Assembly: GCF_014269025.2 (NCBI RefSeq)
Contig: NZ_CP077094.1
Span: 4,930,501 to 4,994,500 of the forward strand
DNA length: 64,000 nt
From: Pseudomonas promysalinigenes
GTDB lineage: Bacteria > Pseudomonadota > Gammaproteobacteria > Pseudomonadales > Pseudomonadaceae
Direction: 5' to 3'
In this document: positions 54,736-63,779 of the stretch, piece after piece
Numbering within the stretch: the first letter of the stretch is position 1
Layout: the number at the start of each line of letters is the position of its first letter
The notes under the pieces: generated by a model
What the model was told of the DNA's origin: nothing
What the model saw: the letters and a program-made list of their open reading frames with translations, nothing else
Database searches by the model: none
Made by a program: the position numbers and the translations under genes

Positions 54736-55365
54736 ATGTACAACAGCAAACCCCACCAAGAACACGACATTGAGCGCCTGCATCAGCATATGCGCGATAC
54801 CCGTCTAGCGGTGCTGATCAGCCATGGCGATCAAGGCCTGATGGCCACGCACTTGCCGGTATTGCTCGACACCGACGAAGGCCAGTTCGGTACGGTCTAT
54901 GCCCATCTGGCCCGCGCCAACCGCCAATGGCAGGACTTGGCGCAAGGCGCCGAAGCACTGCTGGTCTTCCCCGGCGCAGACGCCTACGTCAGCCCAAGCT
55001 TTTACCCAAGCAAGGCGCAGAACCCCAAAGTGGTGCCGACCTGGAACTACCTGGCCGTACACGCCTACGGCACCGCCGAGGTGATCCACGATGCAGCCCC
55101 ATTGCTGCAGATCGTCAGCCGTCTCACCGACCGCCACGAGCAAGGCCGCAGCCAACCCTGGAAGGTCAGCGACGCCCCTGCCGGCTACCTCGACGGCATG
55201 CTGCGCGCGATCGTCGGCATCCGCCTGCCTGTGGCCCGCCTGCAAGGCGCGCGCAAGCTCAGCCAGAATCGCTCGGCGCAGGATATCGCTGGCGTGCGTG
55301 AGGGCTTGAACGCCAGCCCGGACTACCTGGACCAACAACTCGCCGCGCACATGCGCCAACTCTGA
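54736..55365 (+). CDS. PaiB/FMN-binding split-barrel family protein
   Basis: A 209-residue protein of the PaiB family (FMN-binding negative transcriptional regulator). The signature regions are MYNSKPHQEHDIERLHQHM, ATHLPVLLD, HLARANRQWQ and PSFYPSKAQNPKVVPTWNY. In other bacteria, PaiB is tied to sporulation or protease control, but its role in Pseudomonas is unknown. It is the first of three short co-oriented genes (PaiB-GNAT-GNAT) divergent from the MocR regulator, a layout in which MocR often controls the neighbour. Confidence 0.88.
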   Translation: MYNSKPHQEHDIERLHQHMRDTRLAVLISHGDQGLMATHLPVLLDTDEGQFGTVYAHLARANRQWQDLAQGAEALLVFPGADAYVSPSFYPSKAQNPKVVPTWNYLAVHAYGTAEVIHDAAPLLQIVSRLTDRHEQGRSQPWKVSDAPAGYLDGMLRAIVGIRLPVARLQGARKLSQNRSAQDIAGVREGLNASPDYLDQQLAAHMRQL

Positions 55366-55377
55366 AGGAAAAGCCCC

Positions 55378-55824
55378 ATGGCCAACGTCACCCTGCGCCC
55401 CGTCAGCCCTCAAGACCACGCCGACTGGCTCGCCCTTTGGCAGAACTACCTGCGCTTCTACCAGACCGAACTCGCCGAAGAAGTGAGCCTTAGCACCTGG
55501 CAACGACTGCTCGACCCGAGTGAGCCAACCCACTCGACCCTGGCTTGGGTCGATGGCAAAGCGGTGGGCATGGTTAACTTCATCTACCATCGTTCCAACT
55601 GGAGCATCGAGAATTCCTGTTACCTGCAGGACCTCTATGTCGACAGTAGCCAGCGCGGCCTGGGTATTGGCCGCCAGCTGATCGAACATGTATACGCCAC
55701 CGCAAGGGCTGCCGGCTGCATCAAGGTGCACTGGCTGACCCACGAAACCAATGCCACCGCCATTAGCCTGTACGAGCAGGTTGCCGAGCGCCCTGGCTTC
55801 ATCCAATTCCGTAAAGGGCTGTAG
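55378..55824 (+). CDS. GNAT-family N-acetyltransferase
   Basis: A 148-residue acetyltransferase. The acetyl-CoA-binding A motif is QRGLGIGRQLIEHVYATAR (near residues 93-111), preceded by the beta-strand CYLQDLYVD and followed by VHWLTHETNATAISLYEQ. The substrate is unknown. Start at 55378, 12 nt after the PaiB-like stop with an AAGGAAA ribosome-binding site. The next GNAT gene follows 7 nt after its stop, so all three genes likely share one transcript. Confidence 0.9.
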   Translation: MANVTLRPVSPQDHADWLALWQNYLRFYQTELAEEVSLSTWQRLLDPSEPTHSTLAWVDGKAVGMVNFIYHRSNWSIENSCYLQDLYVDSSQRGLGIGRQLIEHVYATARAAGCIKVHWLTHETNATAISLYEQVAERPGFIQFRKGL

Positions 55825-55831
55825 GCCGCAC

Positions 55832-56503
55832 ATGACTGACGCATTGAACTGGAAACCCGCTACAGCACCCACGGCCCAGGTTATCGACGGCCGCTTCATC
55901 CGCCTGGAGAAACTCGACCCGGCGCGCCACGGGGACGATCTATGGGAGGTGCTGCAAGGCCCGGCATCGGACCCTGTGTTGTGGGACTACCTACCCTACG
56001 GCCCATTCACCGAGCGCGGCGCCTTCGACCGCTGGCTGCAAGGCAACGCCGCTGGCCAAGACCCGCTTTTTTTCACAGTGATCGACCGCAACAGCGGCCA
56101 GGCCCAAGGTATTCTCAGTTTGATGTCGATCGTGCCCGACCACGGCCGTATCGAGATCGGCCACATCGCCTTTGGTGCCGCCATGCAGCGCACGCCTAAA
56201 GGCACCGAGGCCGTATACCTGCTGGGCAAGCTGGGGTTCGAATTAGGTAACCGGCGCCTGGAATGGAAGTGCAATAACGCCAACGCCCGCTCCAAGCGCG
56301 CGGCCGAGCGATTCGGCTTCGTTTTCGAGGGGGTTTTCCGCAAGCACCTGGTGGTCAAGGACCATAACCGCGACACCGCGTGGTATTCGATTACCGATGA
56401 CGAGTGGCCGCAGGTGGCGGCGGGGTTCGAGCGGTGGTTGAGTGCAGAGAACCAGGGGCTGGGAGGCCAAGTGCGGACACTTGAGGATTGCCGTAGGGGG
56501 TGA
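55832..56503 (+). CDS. GNAT-family N-acetyltransferase, RimJ/RimL type
   Basis: A 223-residue acetyltransferase from the ATG at 55832 (MTDALNWKPATAPTAQV), 7 nt past the previous gene; the longer frame into that gene is rejected. It shows the RimL-like pattern (GRIEIGHIAFGAAMQRTPKGTEAVYLL, then RRLEWKCNNANARSKRAAERFGFVFEGVFRKHL) with the Asn-containing acceptor-side loop. The substrate could be a protein N-terminus or an amino acid derivative. A dispersed GC-rich repeat follows. Confidence 0.9.
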   Translation: MTDALNWKPATAPTAQVIDGRFIRLEKLDPARHGDDLWEVLQGPASDPVLWDYLPYGPFTERGAFDRWLQGNAAGQDPLFFTVIDRNSGQAQGILSLMSIVPDHGRIEIGHIAFGAAMQRTPKGTEAVYLLGKLGFELGNRRLEWKCNNANARSKRAAERFGFVFEGVFRKHLVVKDHNRDTAWYSITDDEWPQVAAGFERWLSAENQGLGGQVRTLEDCRRG

Positions 56504-56524
56504 TCTTCTGTCCATGAGGGACTG

Positions 56525-56585
56525 GCACTAGGGCGGCGGCGCCTTTGAGATCGAGCGCCGCCCGCGCGGCGCATCGTGAGCTGCG
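56525..56585. repeat. GC-rich dispersed repeat with hairpin
   Basis: GGGCGGCG (56531-56538) pairs with CGCCGCCC (56556-56563), followed by GCGCGGCGCATCGTGAGC. From memory, similar blocks recur in P. putida genomes; only one copy is in this window. Confidence 0.45.
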
Positions 56586-56628
56586 CTCGGTCTTACAGGC
56601 GCCACATACCTGATGCCAGGCAAAAAAA

Positions 56629-56646
56629 GGGGAGCATCCGCTCCCC
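56629..56646 (-). terminator. Terminator of the pyruvate carboxylase operon
   Basis: GGGGAGC (56629-56635) pairs with GCTCCCC (56640-56646). The minus strand continues with a run of seven T (A-run 56622-56628). Confidence 0.93.
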
Positions 56647-56678
56647 AGAGGTTAACCATTTGTAGATAAAGGCTTATC

Positions 56679-58487
56679 TCAGCCTTCGATCTCGATCAGG
56701 ATCTCGCCGGGCGTCACGCGGTCGCCTTTAGCAACATGGATGGCCACGACCTTGCCAGCGATGGCCGCCTGCACTTCGGTTTCCATCTTCATCGCCTCGG
56801 TAATCAGCACCGCCTGGCCGGCCTTGACCACATCGCCTTCCTTGACCAGTACATCGACGATGTTGCCTGGCATGGTGGTACTGACGTGGCCAGGAGCGCT
56901 GGCCTGCTTGCGCTTACTGCCACCGCCACCGACGAACTCGTTGAGCGGCTCGAAGACAACTTCTTCGGGCATGCCGTCGATCGACAGGTAAAAGTGCCGC
57001 TTGCCCTCGGCCTTAACCCCTACACCGGTAATATCCACGCGGTAGGTTTCGCCGTGCACGTCGATGACGAACTCGGTGGGTACGCCTTCACCTGCAGGAG
57101 AAGCCACGGCACCGGCCTCGGGGATCGGCAACAAGGCTTCGGGAGTGAGGGTGCCCGCTTCGCGCTCCTCGAGGAACTTACGGCCAATGTCCGGGAACAT
57201 GGCGAAAGTCAGCACATCTTCCTCGCAGCTGGCCAAGGCGCCGATATCGCTGCGCAGCTTGGCCATCTCAGGCTTGAGCAGGTCGGCCGGGCGCACGTCG
57301 ATCACGTCTTCGCTGCCGATCGCCTGGCGGCGCAGTTGCTCATTGACCACGCCGGGGGCCTTGCCATAGCCGCCTTGCAGGTAGAGCTTCACCTCGTTGG
57401 TGATGGTCTTGTAACGCTCACCCGCCAGGACGTTGAAGAACGCCTGAGTACCAACGATCTGCGAGGTCGGCGTTACCAGAGGTGGGAAGCCAAGGTCCTC
57501 ACGCACGCGCGGGATCTCTGCCAACACCTCGTTCATGCGGCTGAGCGCGCCTTGCTCCTTGAGCTGGTTGGCCAGGTTGGAAATCATCCCACCTGGTACC
57601 TGGTTCACCTGCACGCGGGTATCCACGGCGGTGAACTCGCTCTCGAACTGGTGGTATTTCTTGCGCACAGCGTAGAAGTACAGGCCGATTTCCTGCAAAA
57701 GCTCCAGGTCCAGGCCGGTGTCGAATTCGCTGCCTTTGAGCGCGGCGACCATCGATTCGGTACCTGGGTGGCTCGTGCCCCAGGCGAAGCTCGAGATCGC
57801 GGTATCGATATGGTCGGCACCGTTTTCCACTGCCTTGAGCTGGCACATGGCAGCCAGGCCGGCAGTGTCATGGGAGTGAATGAACACCGGCAGCGACTGT
57901 TCAGCCTTGAGCGCCCGCACCAGCTCGCCGGTAGCGAACGGGGTCAGCAGGCCAGCCATGTCCTTGATCGCGACCGAGTCGCAACCCATGGCTTCCATCT
58001 GCTTGGCCTGGGCGACGAATGCGTCGATGGTGTGCACAGGGCTGACGGTGTAGGCGATGGTGCCCTGGGCGTGTTTGCCGGCGGCCTTCACAGCCTCGAT
58101 GGCAACACGCAGGTTACGCACGTCGTTCATGGCATCGAAGATACGGAACACGTCGATGCCGTTGACTGCCGCCTTGGCCACGAACGCCTTGACCACGTCG
58201 TCGCTGTAGTGGCGGTAGCCCAGAAGGTTCTGGCCACGCAGCAGCATCTGCAGACGGGTGTTGGGCAGGGCAGCACGCAGCTTGCGCAGGCGCTCCCAAG
58301 GGTCTTCTTTCAAAAAGCGCAAGCAGGCGTCGAAGGTAGCACCACCCCAGACTTCCAGCGACCAGTAACCGACCTTGTCGAGCTTGTCGCAGATCGGCAG
58401 CATGTCTTCGGTACGCATGCGGGTAGCCAGCAGGGACTGGTGAGCATCGCGCAGGATCGTGTCGGTTACGTGAATTTTCTTGGACAT
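56679..58487 (-). CDS. oadA: Pyruvate carboxylase subunit B (carboxyltransferase/biotin carrier)
   Basis: A 602-residue subunit transferring CO2 from biotin to pyruvate to give oxaloacetate. The start MSKKIHVTDTILRDAHQSLLATRM at 58487 follows accC-like by 11 nt. The carboxyltransferase TIM barrel (residues 1-300; WGGATFDACLRFL, VSPVHTID) has the catalytic-metal region VFIHSHDTAG, and the C-terminal biotinyl domain has EAMKMET with the biotinylated Lys near residue 568. oadA is the historical name; no decarboxylase gamma/beta Na+ pump genes are nearby. Confidence 0.95.
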   Translation of the reverse strand: MSKKIHVTDTILRDAHQSLLATRMRTEDMLPICDKLDKVGYWSLEVWGGATFDACLRFLKEDPWERLRKLRAALPNTRLQMLLRGQNLLGYRHYSDDVVKAFVAKAAVNGIDVFRIFDAMNDVRNLRVAIEAVKAAGKHAQGTIAYTVSPVHTIDAFVAQAKQMEAMGCDSVAIKDMAGLLTPFATGELVRALKAEQSLPVFIHSHDTAGLAAMCQLKAVENGADHIDTAISSFAWGTSHPGTESMVAALKGSEFDTGLDLELLQEIGLYFYAVRKKYHQFESEFTAVDTRVQVNQVPGGMISNLANQLKEQGALSRMNEVLAEIPRVREDLGFPPLVTPTSQIVGTQAFFNVLAGERYKTITNEVKLYLQGGYGKAPGVVNEQLRRQAIGSEDVIDVRPADLLKPEMAKLRSDIGALASCEEDVLTFAMFPDIGRKFLEEREAGTLTPEALLPIPEAGAVASPAGEGVPTEFVIDVHGETYRVDITGVGVKAEGKRHFYLSIDGMPEEVVFEPLNEFVGGGGSKRKQASAPGHVSTTMPGNIVDVLVKEGDVVKAGQAVLITEAMKMETEVQAAIAGKVVAIHVAKGDRVTPGEILIEIEG

Positions 58488-58498
58488 TATGGGATTCC

Positions 58499-59914
58499 TC
58501 ACAGGCCTGCGTGGGCGGCGATGGCGGCGGCGATGGCCAGAGCCAGCTCTTCGGGTTTGCGCTTGATCGAGTAGTTGGTCAGTTCCGGATGGCTTTCGAC
58601 GAAGCTGGTATTGAACTGGCCGCTACGGAATTCTGGATTGCGCAGGATTTCCTGGTAGTACGCGGCAGTGGTCTTGACCCCTTGCACACGCATGTCGTCC
58701 AGGGCCCGCAGGCCGCGGTCCATGGCTTCTTCCCAGGTCAATGCCCAGACCACCAGCTTCAGGCACATGGAGTCATAGAAGGGCGGGATGGTGTAGCCGG
58801 TGTAGATCGCCGTATCGGTACGCACACCCGGGCCGCCTGGGGCGTAGTAGCGGGTGATCTTGCCGAAGCTGGGCAGGAAGTTGTTCTTCGGGTCTTCGGC
58901 GTTGATGCGAAACTGCAACGCATAACCGCGGTGCTGGATATCTTCCTGTTTCACCGACAGCGGCAGGCCCGAGGCAATGCGAATCTGCTCACGGACGATG
59001 TCGATCCCGGTGATTTCTTCGGTGATGGTGTGCTCCACCTGCACCCGAGTGTTCATCTCCATGAAGTAAACCTCGCCATCGGCGAGCAGAAACTCCACGG
59101 TACCGGCGTTCTCGTAATCCACCGCCTTGGCCGCACGCACCGCCAGGTCACCGATGTAGGCGCGCTGCTCTGGGGTGAGCTGGGGGCTTGGGGCAATTTC
59201 GATGAGCTTCTGGTTACGGCGCTGGATAGAGCAGTCGCGCTCGAACAGGTGCACGACGTTGCCAAAGCTGTCACCGAGGATCTGCGCCTCGATGTGCTTG
59301 GGGTTGACGATGCACTTCTCCAGGAACACTTCGGCCGAACCAAAGGCCTTGGTCGCCTCGGAAATGACCCTTGGGAAGTTCTGCTCAAGCTCTTCTCGGC
59401 TGTTGCAACGGCGAATACCGCGCCCGCCGCCGCCGGAGGTAGCCTTGAGCATCACCGGGTAGCCGATGCGGTCACCTTCGCTCAGCGCTTCGTGAATATC
59501 GGCCACGTTGCCTTCGGTGCCAGGGGTCACCGGCACACCGGCCTGGATCATGGTGCGGCGCGCTTCGGTCTTATCGCCCATGCGGCGAATGACATCCGCT
59601 GCCGGGCCGATGAATTTGATCCCGCGTTCGGCGCAGATCTCCGCCAGTTCGGCGTTTTCCGATAAGAACCCGTAGCCTGGGTGAAGGGCATCACAGCCGG
59701 TTTCCACCGCCAAATTGACCAGTTTGCGTGGGTTCAGATAACCCGCCAAAGGCTCTGCGCCAATACTGTGAGCCTCGTCGGCACGCTTGACGTGCAGGGC
59801 ATGACGGTCGGCGTCGGAATAGATCGCGACAGAGCGAATACCCATCTCGGCGCAGGCTCGCACGATGCGAACTGCGATTTCACCCCGGTTGGCGATCAGG
59901 ATTTTTTTTATCAC
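58499..59914 (-). CDS. Pyruvate carboxylase subunit A (biotin carboxylase)
   Basis: A 471-residue ATP-dependent biotin carboxylase subunit. It has ILIANRGEIAVRIVRAC (N-terminal), the ATP-grasp loop KATSGGGGRGIR, MEMNTRVQVEHTITE and NAEDPKNNF, with a C-terminal extension of about 20 residues rich in Ala (LALAIAAAIAAHAGL). It forms an operon with the carrier subunit downstream. It differs from the acetyl-CoA carboxylase AccC encoded elsewhere in pseudomonads. It faces the divergent LysR gene over 189 bp. Confidence 0.94.
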   Translation of the reverse strand: MIKKILIANRGEIAVRIVRACAEMGIRSVAIYSDADRHALHVKRADEAHSIGAEPLAGYLNPRKLVNLAVETGCDALHPGYGFLSENAELAEICAERGIKFIGPAADVIRRMGDKTEARRTMIQAGVPVTPGTEGNVADIHEALSEGDRIGYPVMLKATSGGGGRGIRRCNSREELEQNFPRVISEATKAFGSAEVFLEKCIVNPKHIEAQILGDSFGNVVHLFERDCSIQRRNQKLIEIAPSPQLTPEQRAYIGDLAVRAAKAVDYENAGTVEFLLADGEVYFMEMNTRVQVEHTITEEITGIDIVREQIRIASGLPLSVKQEDIQHRGYALQFRINAEDPKNNFLPSFGKITRYYAPGGPGVRTDTAIYTGYTIPPFYDSMCLKLVVWALTWEEAMDRGLRALDDMRVQGVKTTAAYYQEILRNPEFRSGQFNTSFVESHPELTNYSIKRKPEELALAIAAAIAAHAGL

Positions 59915-60061
59915 TGGAGTCTTCCCAAAGCCGTTGGAACAGACGACCCGGTTCTACCGGTCGGCGCGTGACCAGAGCTAGCTGGCCAGTCGCATATTCA
60001 CCCTAGCGCTGAAGGACGATAAACAAAAATCAATATTTGTTAGGGGCTGTATTAGCAAAAG

Positions 60062-60102
60062 CTTATAGTTTGGTAACAGGGTATTACCAATGAGACTATA
60101 AG
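60062..60102. promoter_or_regulatory. Two-part dyad before the pyruvate carboxylase regulator
   Basis: Outer CTTATAGT (60062-60069) with ACTATAAG (60095-60102) and inner TTGGTAA (60070-60076) with TTACCAA (60084-60090) form a strong imperfect palindrome in an AT-rich region between the LysR and biotin carboxylase genes. It likely is the LysR operator. Confidence 0.6.
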
Positions 60103-60103
60103 A

Positions 60104-61066
60104 ATGCGTAAGTCCTTGATGCGTATGACATTACGCCAATTGCAGATTTTCAATGAGGTCTGCGATCTGCGCTCATACAGCCGCGCGGCAGAAGAGATGG
60201 CACTGACGCAACCGGCGGTGAGTCTACAAATACGCCAGCTGGAGGAGCTGATTGGCCAGCCGCTGTTCGAGTACGTGGGCAAGAAGCTCTACCTGACCGA
60301 CGCTGCCGAAGCGCTGCAACGCGCTAGCCGTGACATATTCGGGCGCCTGGAAAGCCTCGATATGCAGCTGTCCGATATGCAGGGCTCGTTGCAAGGGCAG
60401 CTGAAACTGGCCATCGAGTCCAGTGCCAAATACTTCGTGCCTCACCTGTTTGCCGCCTTCAAACAGCGACACCCTGAGGTCAACCTGACCCTCACCGTGG
60501 TCAACCGAGCGCAGGCGATTCGCCGGCTTTCCGATAACCGGGATGACCTGATCATCATGTCGATGGTGCCCCAAGACATGGGCTTGGAGTTTCTGCCGTT
60601 TCTCAACAACCCTATCGTCGCAGTGGCGCCGCCGCAGCACCCGCTGTGCAAGCTGGAGCAGTTGCGCTTACAGGACTTGGAACCTCACACACTGCTCGTC
60701 AGGGAGCAAGGCTCGGGCACACGCAAAGCCTGCGAGGAGTACTTCAAGGACAAACGCGTGCATTTCAGCCAAACCCTGGAAGTCGCCTCGGCCGACGCCC
60801 AACGTGAATGCGTAATCGCAGGCTTGGGTATCGCTTTGCTAACGCGCCATGCGGTGAACATGGAATTAGCCACGGGTGTGCTGACGGAGTTGCCTGTCGA
60901 GGAATTGCCGTTGTACCGCAGCTGGTGCGTAGTCCAGGCCAAGGCCAAACGACAGTCACCAGTGGCGTTGGCATTTCACGCGTTCATCCGTAGCGAACGA
61001 GCATTGATCAGCGCGCTTGTTGAACGATTTTCTGGGAAGTTGCCGACGATCCCTGCCACACCGTGA
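60104..61066 (+). CDS. LysR-family regulator next to pyruvate carboxylase genes
   Basis: 320 residues from the ATG at 60104 (MRKSLMRMTLRQLQIFNEV). ATGs at 60119 and 60125 are alternatives; 60125 would give the more typical MTLRQLQIF start and would clear the dyad. The HTH is RSYSRAAEEMALTQPAVSLQIRQLE. The effector domain includes SSAKYFVPHLFAAFKQRHPEV, resembling the CbbR/CysB-like group. It probably regulates the divergent pyruvate carboxylase operon. It overlaps the next minus-strand gene by 59 bp at its 3' end. Confidence 0.9.
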   Translation: MRKSLMRMTLRQLQIFNEVCDLRSYSRAAEEMALTQPAVSLQIRQLEELIGQPLFEYVGKKLYLTDAAEALQRASRDIFGRLESLDMQLSDMQGSLQGQLKLAIESSAKYFVPHLFAAFKQRHPEVNLTLTVVNRAQAIRRLSDNRDDLIIMSMVPQDMGLEFLPFLNNPIVAVAPPQHPLCKLEQLRLQDLEPHTLLVREQGSGTRKACEEYFKDKRVHFSQTLEVASADAQRECVIAGLGIALLTRHAVNMELATGVLTELPVEELPLYRSWCVVQAKAKRQSPVALAFHAFIRSERALISALVERFSGKLPTIPATP

Positions 61067-61226
61067 GCGCTTGCAGATCGGGGTAATCAGTTAGTTCGCG
61101 CAACAATTGGCGCTGGTCGCAGTAACTTTCGATCGCGCGGCGGAACTCCATGCGGCGCTGGTCCTTCTCTTGCTGCTTGCGAGCCTTGGCGCTGGGTTGG
61201 TAGGAACCGTCGAAGTCACGAGCCAT
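61008..61226 (-). CDS. Small conserved pseudomonad protein (72 residues)
   Basis: A charged, basic protein (MARDFDGSYQPSAKARKQQEKDQRRMEFRRAIESYCDQRQLL is quoted only in part: MARDFDGSYQPSAKARKQQE). A helix-rich middle with QRRMEFRRAIESYCDQR resembles the PA3496-type small envelope-integrity family, from memory. The 3' end is antisense to the LysR gene by 59 bp. A small true gene is likely because of the conserved-looking arrangement and the independent start. Confidence 0.6.
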   Translation of the reverse strand: MARDFDGSYQPSAKARKQQEKDQRRMEFRRAIESYCDQRQLLRELTDYPDLQALTVWQGSSATSQKIVQQAR

Positions 61227-61305
61227 AGCCTGTCTCCCAGTTTGAATGCGGGAGTTTCAGACTGGCCGGGAGTGTTTACGTTTAGGTTTTGGAAAGGTGA
61301 CAAAA

Positions 61306-61341
61306 CGGTGAATCTTTGCCGATTACTTCGCGGATTCACCG
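61306..61341 (-). terminator. Terminator of the HexR-like gene
   Basis: CGGTGAATC (61306-61314) pairs with GATTCACCG (61333-61341). The minus strand then runs TTTTGTC. Confidence 0.78.
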
Positions 61342-61366
61342 GTAAAGTCGCCAGCACGATCCGCCA

Positions 61367-62233
61367 TCAGTCCTCGGTAGCCTTGATCGACTTGGGCGAC
61401 AACCGCAGGCTGCGCAAGCTGCGCTTGACGCTCTTGAGGTGGTTGACCAGGCTCGGCCCACGGGCCATGGCCACACCCATGGCTAATACGTCGATCACCA
61501 CCAAGTGCGCGATGCGTGAAGTGAGTGGGGTGTAGATCTCGGTGTCTTCATGCACATCGATCGCCAGGTTGACCGTAGACAATTCCGCCAGAGGTGTCGC
61601 ACTTGGGCACAGGGTAATCAGGTTGGCTCCACTCTCACGCACCAGGTTGGCAGTGATCAGCAAGTCTTTCGACCGCCCTGATTGGGAAATGCACACCGCA
61701 ACATCCCCAGGCTTCAATGTCACCGCCGACATCGCCTGCATGTGCGGGTCAGAGTAGGCCGCGGCGCTGAGCAGCAGGCGGAAGAATTTGTGCTGGGCGT
61801 CGGCGGCCACCGCACCGGATGCACCAAAGCCGTAGAATTCGACCCGCTGCGCCTGAGCCATGGCACTGACGGCCTGTTGCAGGGCCTGCGGATCGAGGTG
61901 CTCGCGCACTTCCATCAGGGTGTGCAGGGTGGTGTCGAAAATCTTCAGGCTGTAGTCGGCGACCGAGTCGTCTTCGTGGATCGCGAACTGACCGAAACTG
62001 GCACCGGCCGCCAGGCTTTGCGCCAGTTTGAGCTTAAGGTCCTGAAACCCGGAACAGCCGATCGCCCGGCAGAAGCGCACGATGGTCGGTTCGCTGATGC
62101 CCACGCTGTGCGCCAGGTCGGCCATGGAGCTATGCATCACGGCTGCCGGGTCGAGCAGCACGTGGTCGGCCACTTTGAGTTCCGATTTGCGCAGCAGGTG
62201 GCGCGATTGGGCGATATGTTGCAACAGATTCAC
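61367..62233 (-). CDS. RpiR-family regulator, HexR-like
   Basis: A 288-residue sugar-phosphate-responsive repressor with a GTG start (MNLLQHIAQSRHLLRKSELKVADHVL). The HTH (residues about 20-75; SMADLAHSVGISEPTIVRFCRAIGCSGFQDLKL) is followed by a SIS domain with SQSGRSKDLLITANLVRESGANLI. It resembles HexR, which senses 2-keto-3-deoxy-6-phosphogluconate. Because P. putida also has hexR next to another zwf, this is probably a paralogue. It is divergent from zwf with a TGTAGT-type dyad. Confidence 0.9.
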   Translation of the reverse strand: MNLLQHIAQSRHLLRKSELKVADHVLLDPAAVMHSSMADLAHSVGISEPTIVRFCRAIGCSGFQDLKLKLAQSLAAGASFGQFAIHEDDSVADYSLKIFDTTLHTLMEVREHLDPQALQQAVSAMAQAQRVEFYGFGASGAVAADAQHKFFRLLLSAAAYSDPHMQAMSAVTLKPGDVAVCISQSGRSKDLLITANLVRESGANLITLCPSATPLAELSTVNLAIDVHEDTEIYTPLTSRIAHLVVIDVLAMGVAMARGPSLVNHLKSVKRSLRSLRLSPKSIKATED

Positions 62234-62277
62234 GGGCTGGACTCGGTTATGATCGGCTGGCCGGGATGTAGCTTTCT

Positions 62278-62292
62278 TGTAGTTATACTACA
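62278..62292. promoter_or_regulatory. HexR-type operator between hexR-like and zwf
   Basis: TGTAGT-TAT-ACTACA is a perfect dyad, extended by T on the left to TTGT-N8-ACA, close to the published HexR half-site pattern TTGT...ACAA. It lies 45 bp from both starts. Confidence 0.65.
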
Positions 62293-62336
62293 TGGACGCC
62301 AACCCGCCCAGTTAAACGAACGTGGAGAGTGGTGGT

Positions 62337-63779
62337 TTGACTATTCCTTGCGACATTCTGGTGTTCGGCGGCACGGGTGACCTGGCCCTGCACAAACTGT
62401 TACCGGCGCTTTATCACCTGTATCGCGAAGCCCGTCTGAACAACGCCGTGCGCATCATCGCACTGGCCCGCCGCCACCTCAGCCGCAACGAATACCTCAA
62501 GCTTGCAGAGCGCCATTGCCGCGCGCAAATTGCTCGCAACGACTTCGACGAGGAAGTGTGGCGACGCTTTTGCGCACGGCTGGACTACTTCCCCATGGAT
62601 GCCACGCAAAGCGCAGACTTCGGCCGGCTGGCCCGCTACCTCGGCGAGCCTGGTGGGCTGACCCGCATCTTCTACCTGGCGACTGCGCCCAATTTGTTCG
62701 TACCTATCGCCAACCACCTGCGTGTCGCAGGCCTGGCCGACAGCGAAGCGCGCATCGTGCTGGAGAAGCCAATCGGTCATTCACAGGCATCGGCTACCGC
62801 CATCAATGAGGCGATCGGTGCCGTATTCGATGAGTCGCAGGTATTTCGCATCGACCACTACCTGGGCAAGGAAACCGTGCAGAACCTAATGGCCCTGCGC
62901 TTTGCCAATGCCCTGCTGGAGCCGGTGTGGTGCAACGGCCGGGTCGACCATGTGCAGATCAGCGTCTGTGAAACCCTCGGCGTGGAGAACCGTGGCGGCT
63001 ACTACGACCGCGCAGGCGCGACCCGCGACATGCTGCAGAATCATCTGCTACAGCTGCTGTGCCTTGTGGCCATGGAACCACCGGCGCAATTCGAGGCAGA
63101 AGCGGTACGCGACGAAAAAGTGAAAATACTCAGGGCACTCAAACCCATCACCGGCCAGGACGTACAAGACAAAACCGTGCGTGGCCAGTACGGTGCCGGT
63201 TACATCGGCGGTCAGGAAGTACCCGCGTACTACTTCGAAAAGGACGTCGACAACGACACAGATACCGAAACCTTCGTTGCGGTGCACGCGCATATCGACA
63301 ACTGGCGCTGGGCCGGCGTGCCCTTCTACCTGCGCACTGGCAAGCGTATGGCACGGCGCTCTTCGCAAATCGTCATCCAGTTCAAACCGGTGCCTCACGA
63401 GTTGTTCAGCGGTGGCCAAGTCAACCAGCTACTGATCCAGTTGCAGCCAGAGGAACGCATCAGCTTGCGCATGATGACCAAAAGCCCCGGCAAGGGTATG
63501 CGCCTGGAGCCTGTGGACCTGGACCTGAACCTGGCACAGGTGTTCGGCCAGACCCGTCGCTGGGACGCCTACGAGCGCCTGCTGCTGGATATCCTGGAAG
63601 GCGATTCGACGCTGTTCATGCGACGCGACGAGGTAGAGGCCGCCTGGGCCTGGATCGACCCGATCATCAGAGGTTGGGAAGAACATTTCCAGGCGCCCCG
63701 CCACTACGCTGCCGGCAGCAACGGCCCGGAACAAGCCAGCAGCCTTATGGCCAGGCACGGCAGACACTGGCACGGCTAA
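62337..63779 (+). CDS. zwf: Glucose-6-phosphate 1-dehydrogenase (zwf paralogue)
   Basis: Oxidises glucose-6-P to 6-phosphogluconolactone with reduction of NAD(P)+, at the entry of the Entner-Doudoroff and pentose routes. A TTG at 62337 ([20 protein letters not shown]) gives 480 residues and has GGAGAG at 62325-62330; a GTG at 62322 would add five residues. The NAD(P) loop is GGTGDLA, a variant of the usual GASGDLA, and the active-site motif RIDHYLGKE is intact. The HexR-like repressor is divergent. The stop overlaps the convergent EAL gene stop by 4 bp. Confidence 0.92.
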   Translation: MTIPCDILVFGGTGDLALHKLLPALYHLYREARLNNAVRIIALARRHLSRNEYLKLAERHCRAQIARNDFDEEVWRRFCARLDYFPMDATQSADFGRLARYLGEPGGLTRIFYLATAPNLFVPIANHLRVAGLADSEARIVLEKPIGHSQASATAINEAIGAVFDESQVFRIDHYLGKETVQNLMALRFANALLEPVWCNGRVDHVQISVCETLGVENRGGYYDRAGATRDMLQNHLLQLLCLVAMEPPAQFEAEAVRDEKVKILRALKPITGQDVQDKTVRGQYGAGYIGGQEVPAYYFEKDVDNDTDTETFVAVHAHIDNWRWAGVPFYLRTGKRMARRSSQIVIQFKPVPHELFSGGQVNQLLIQLQPEERISLRMMTKSPGKGMRLEPVDLDLNLAQVFGQTRRWDAYERLLLDILEGDSTLFMRRDEVEAAWAWIDPIIRGWEEHFQAPRHYAAGSNGPEQASSLMARHGRHWHG

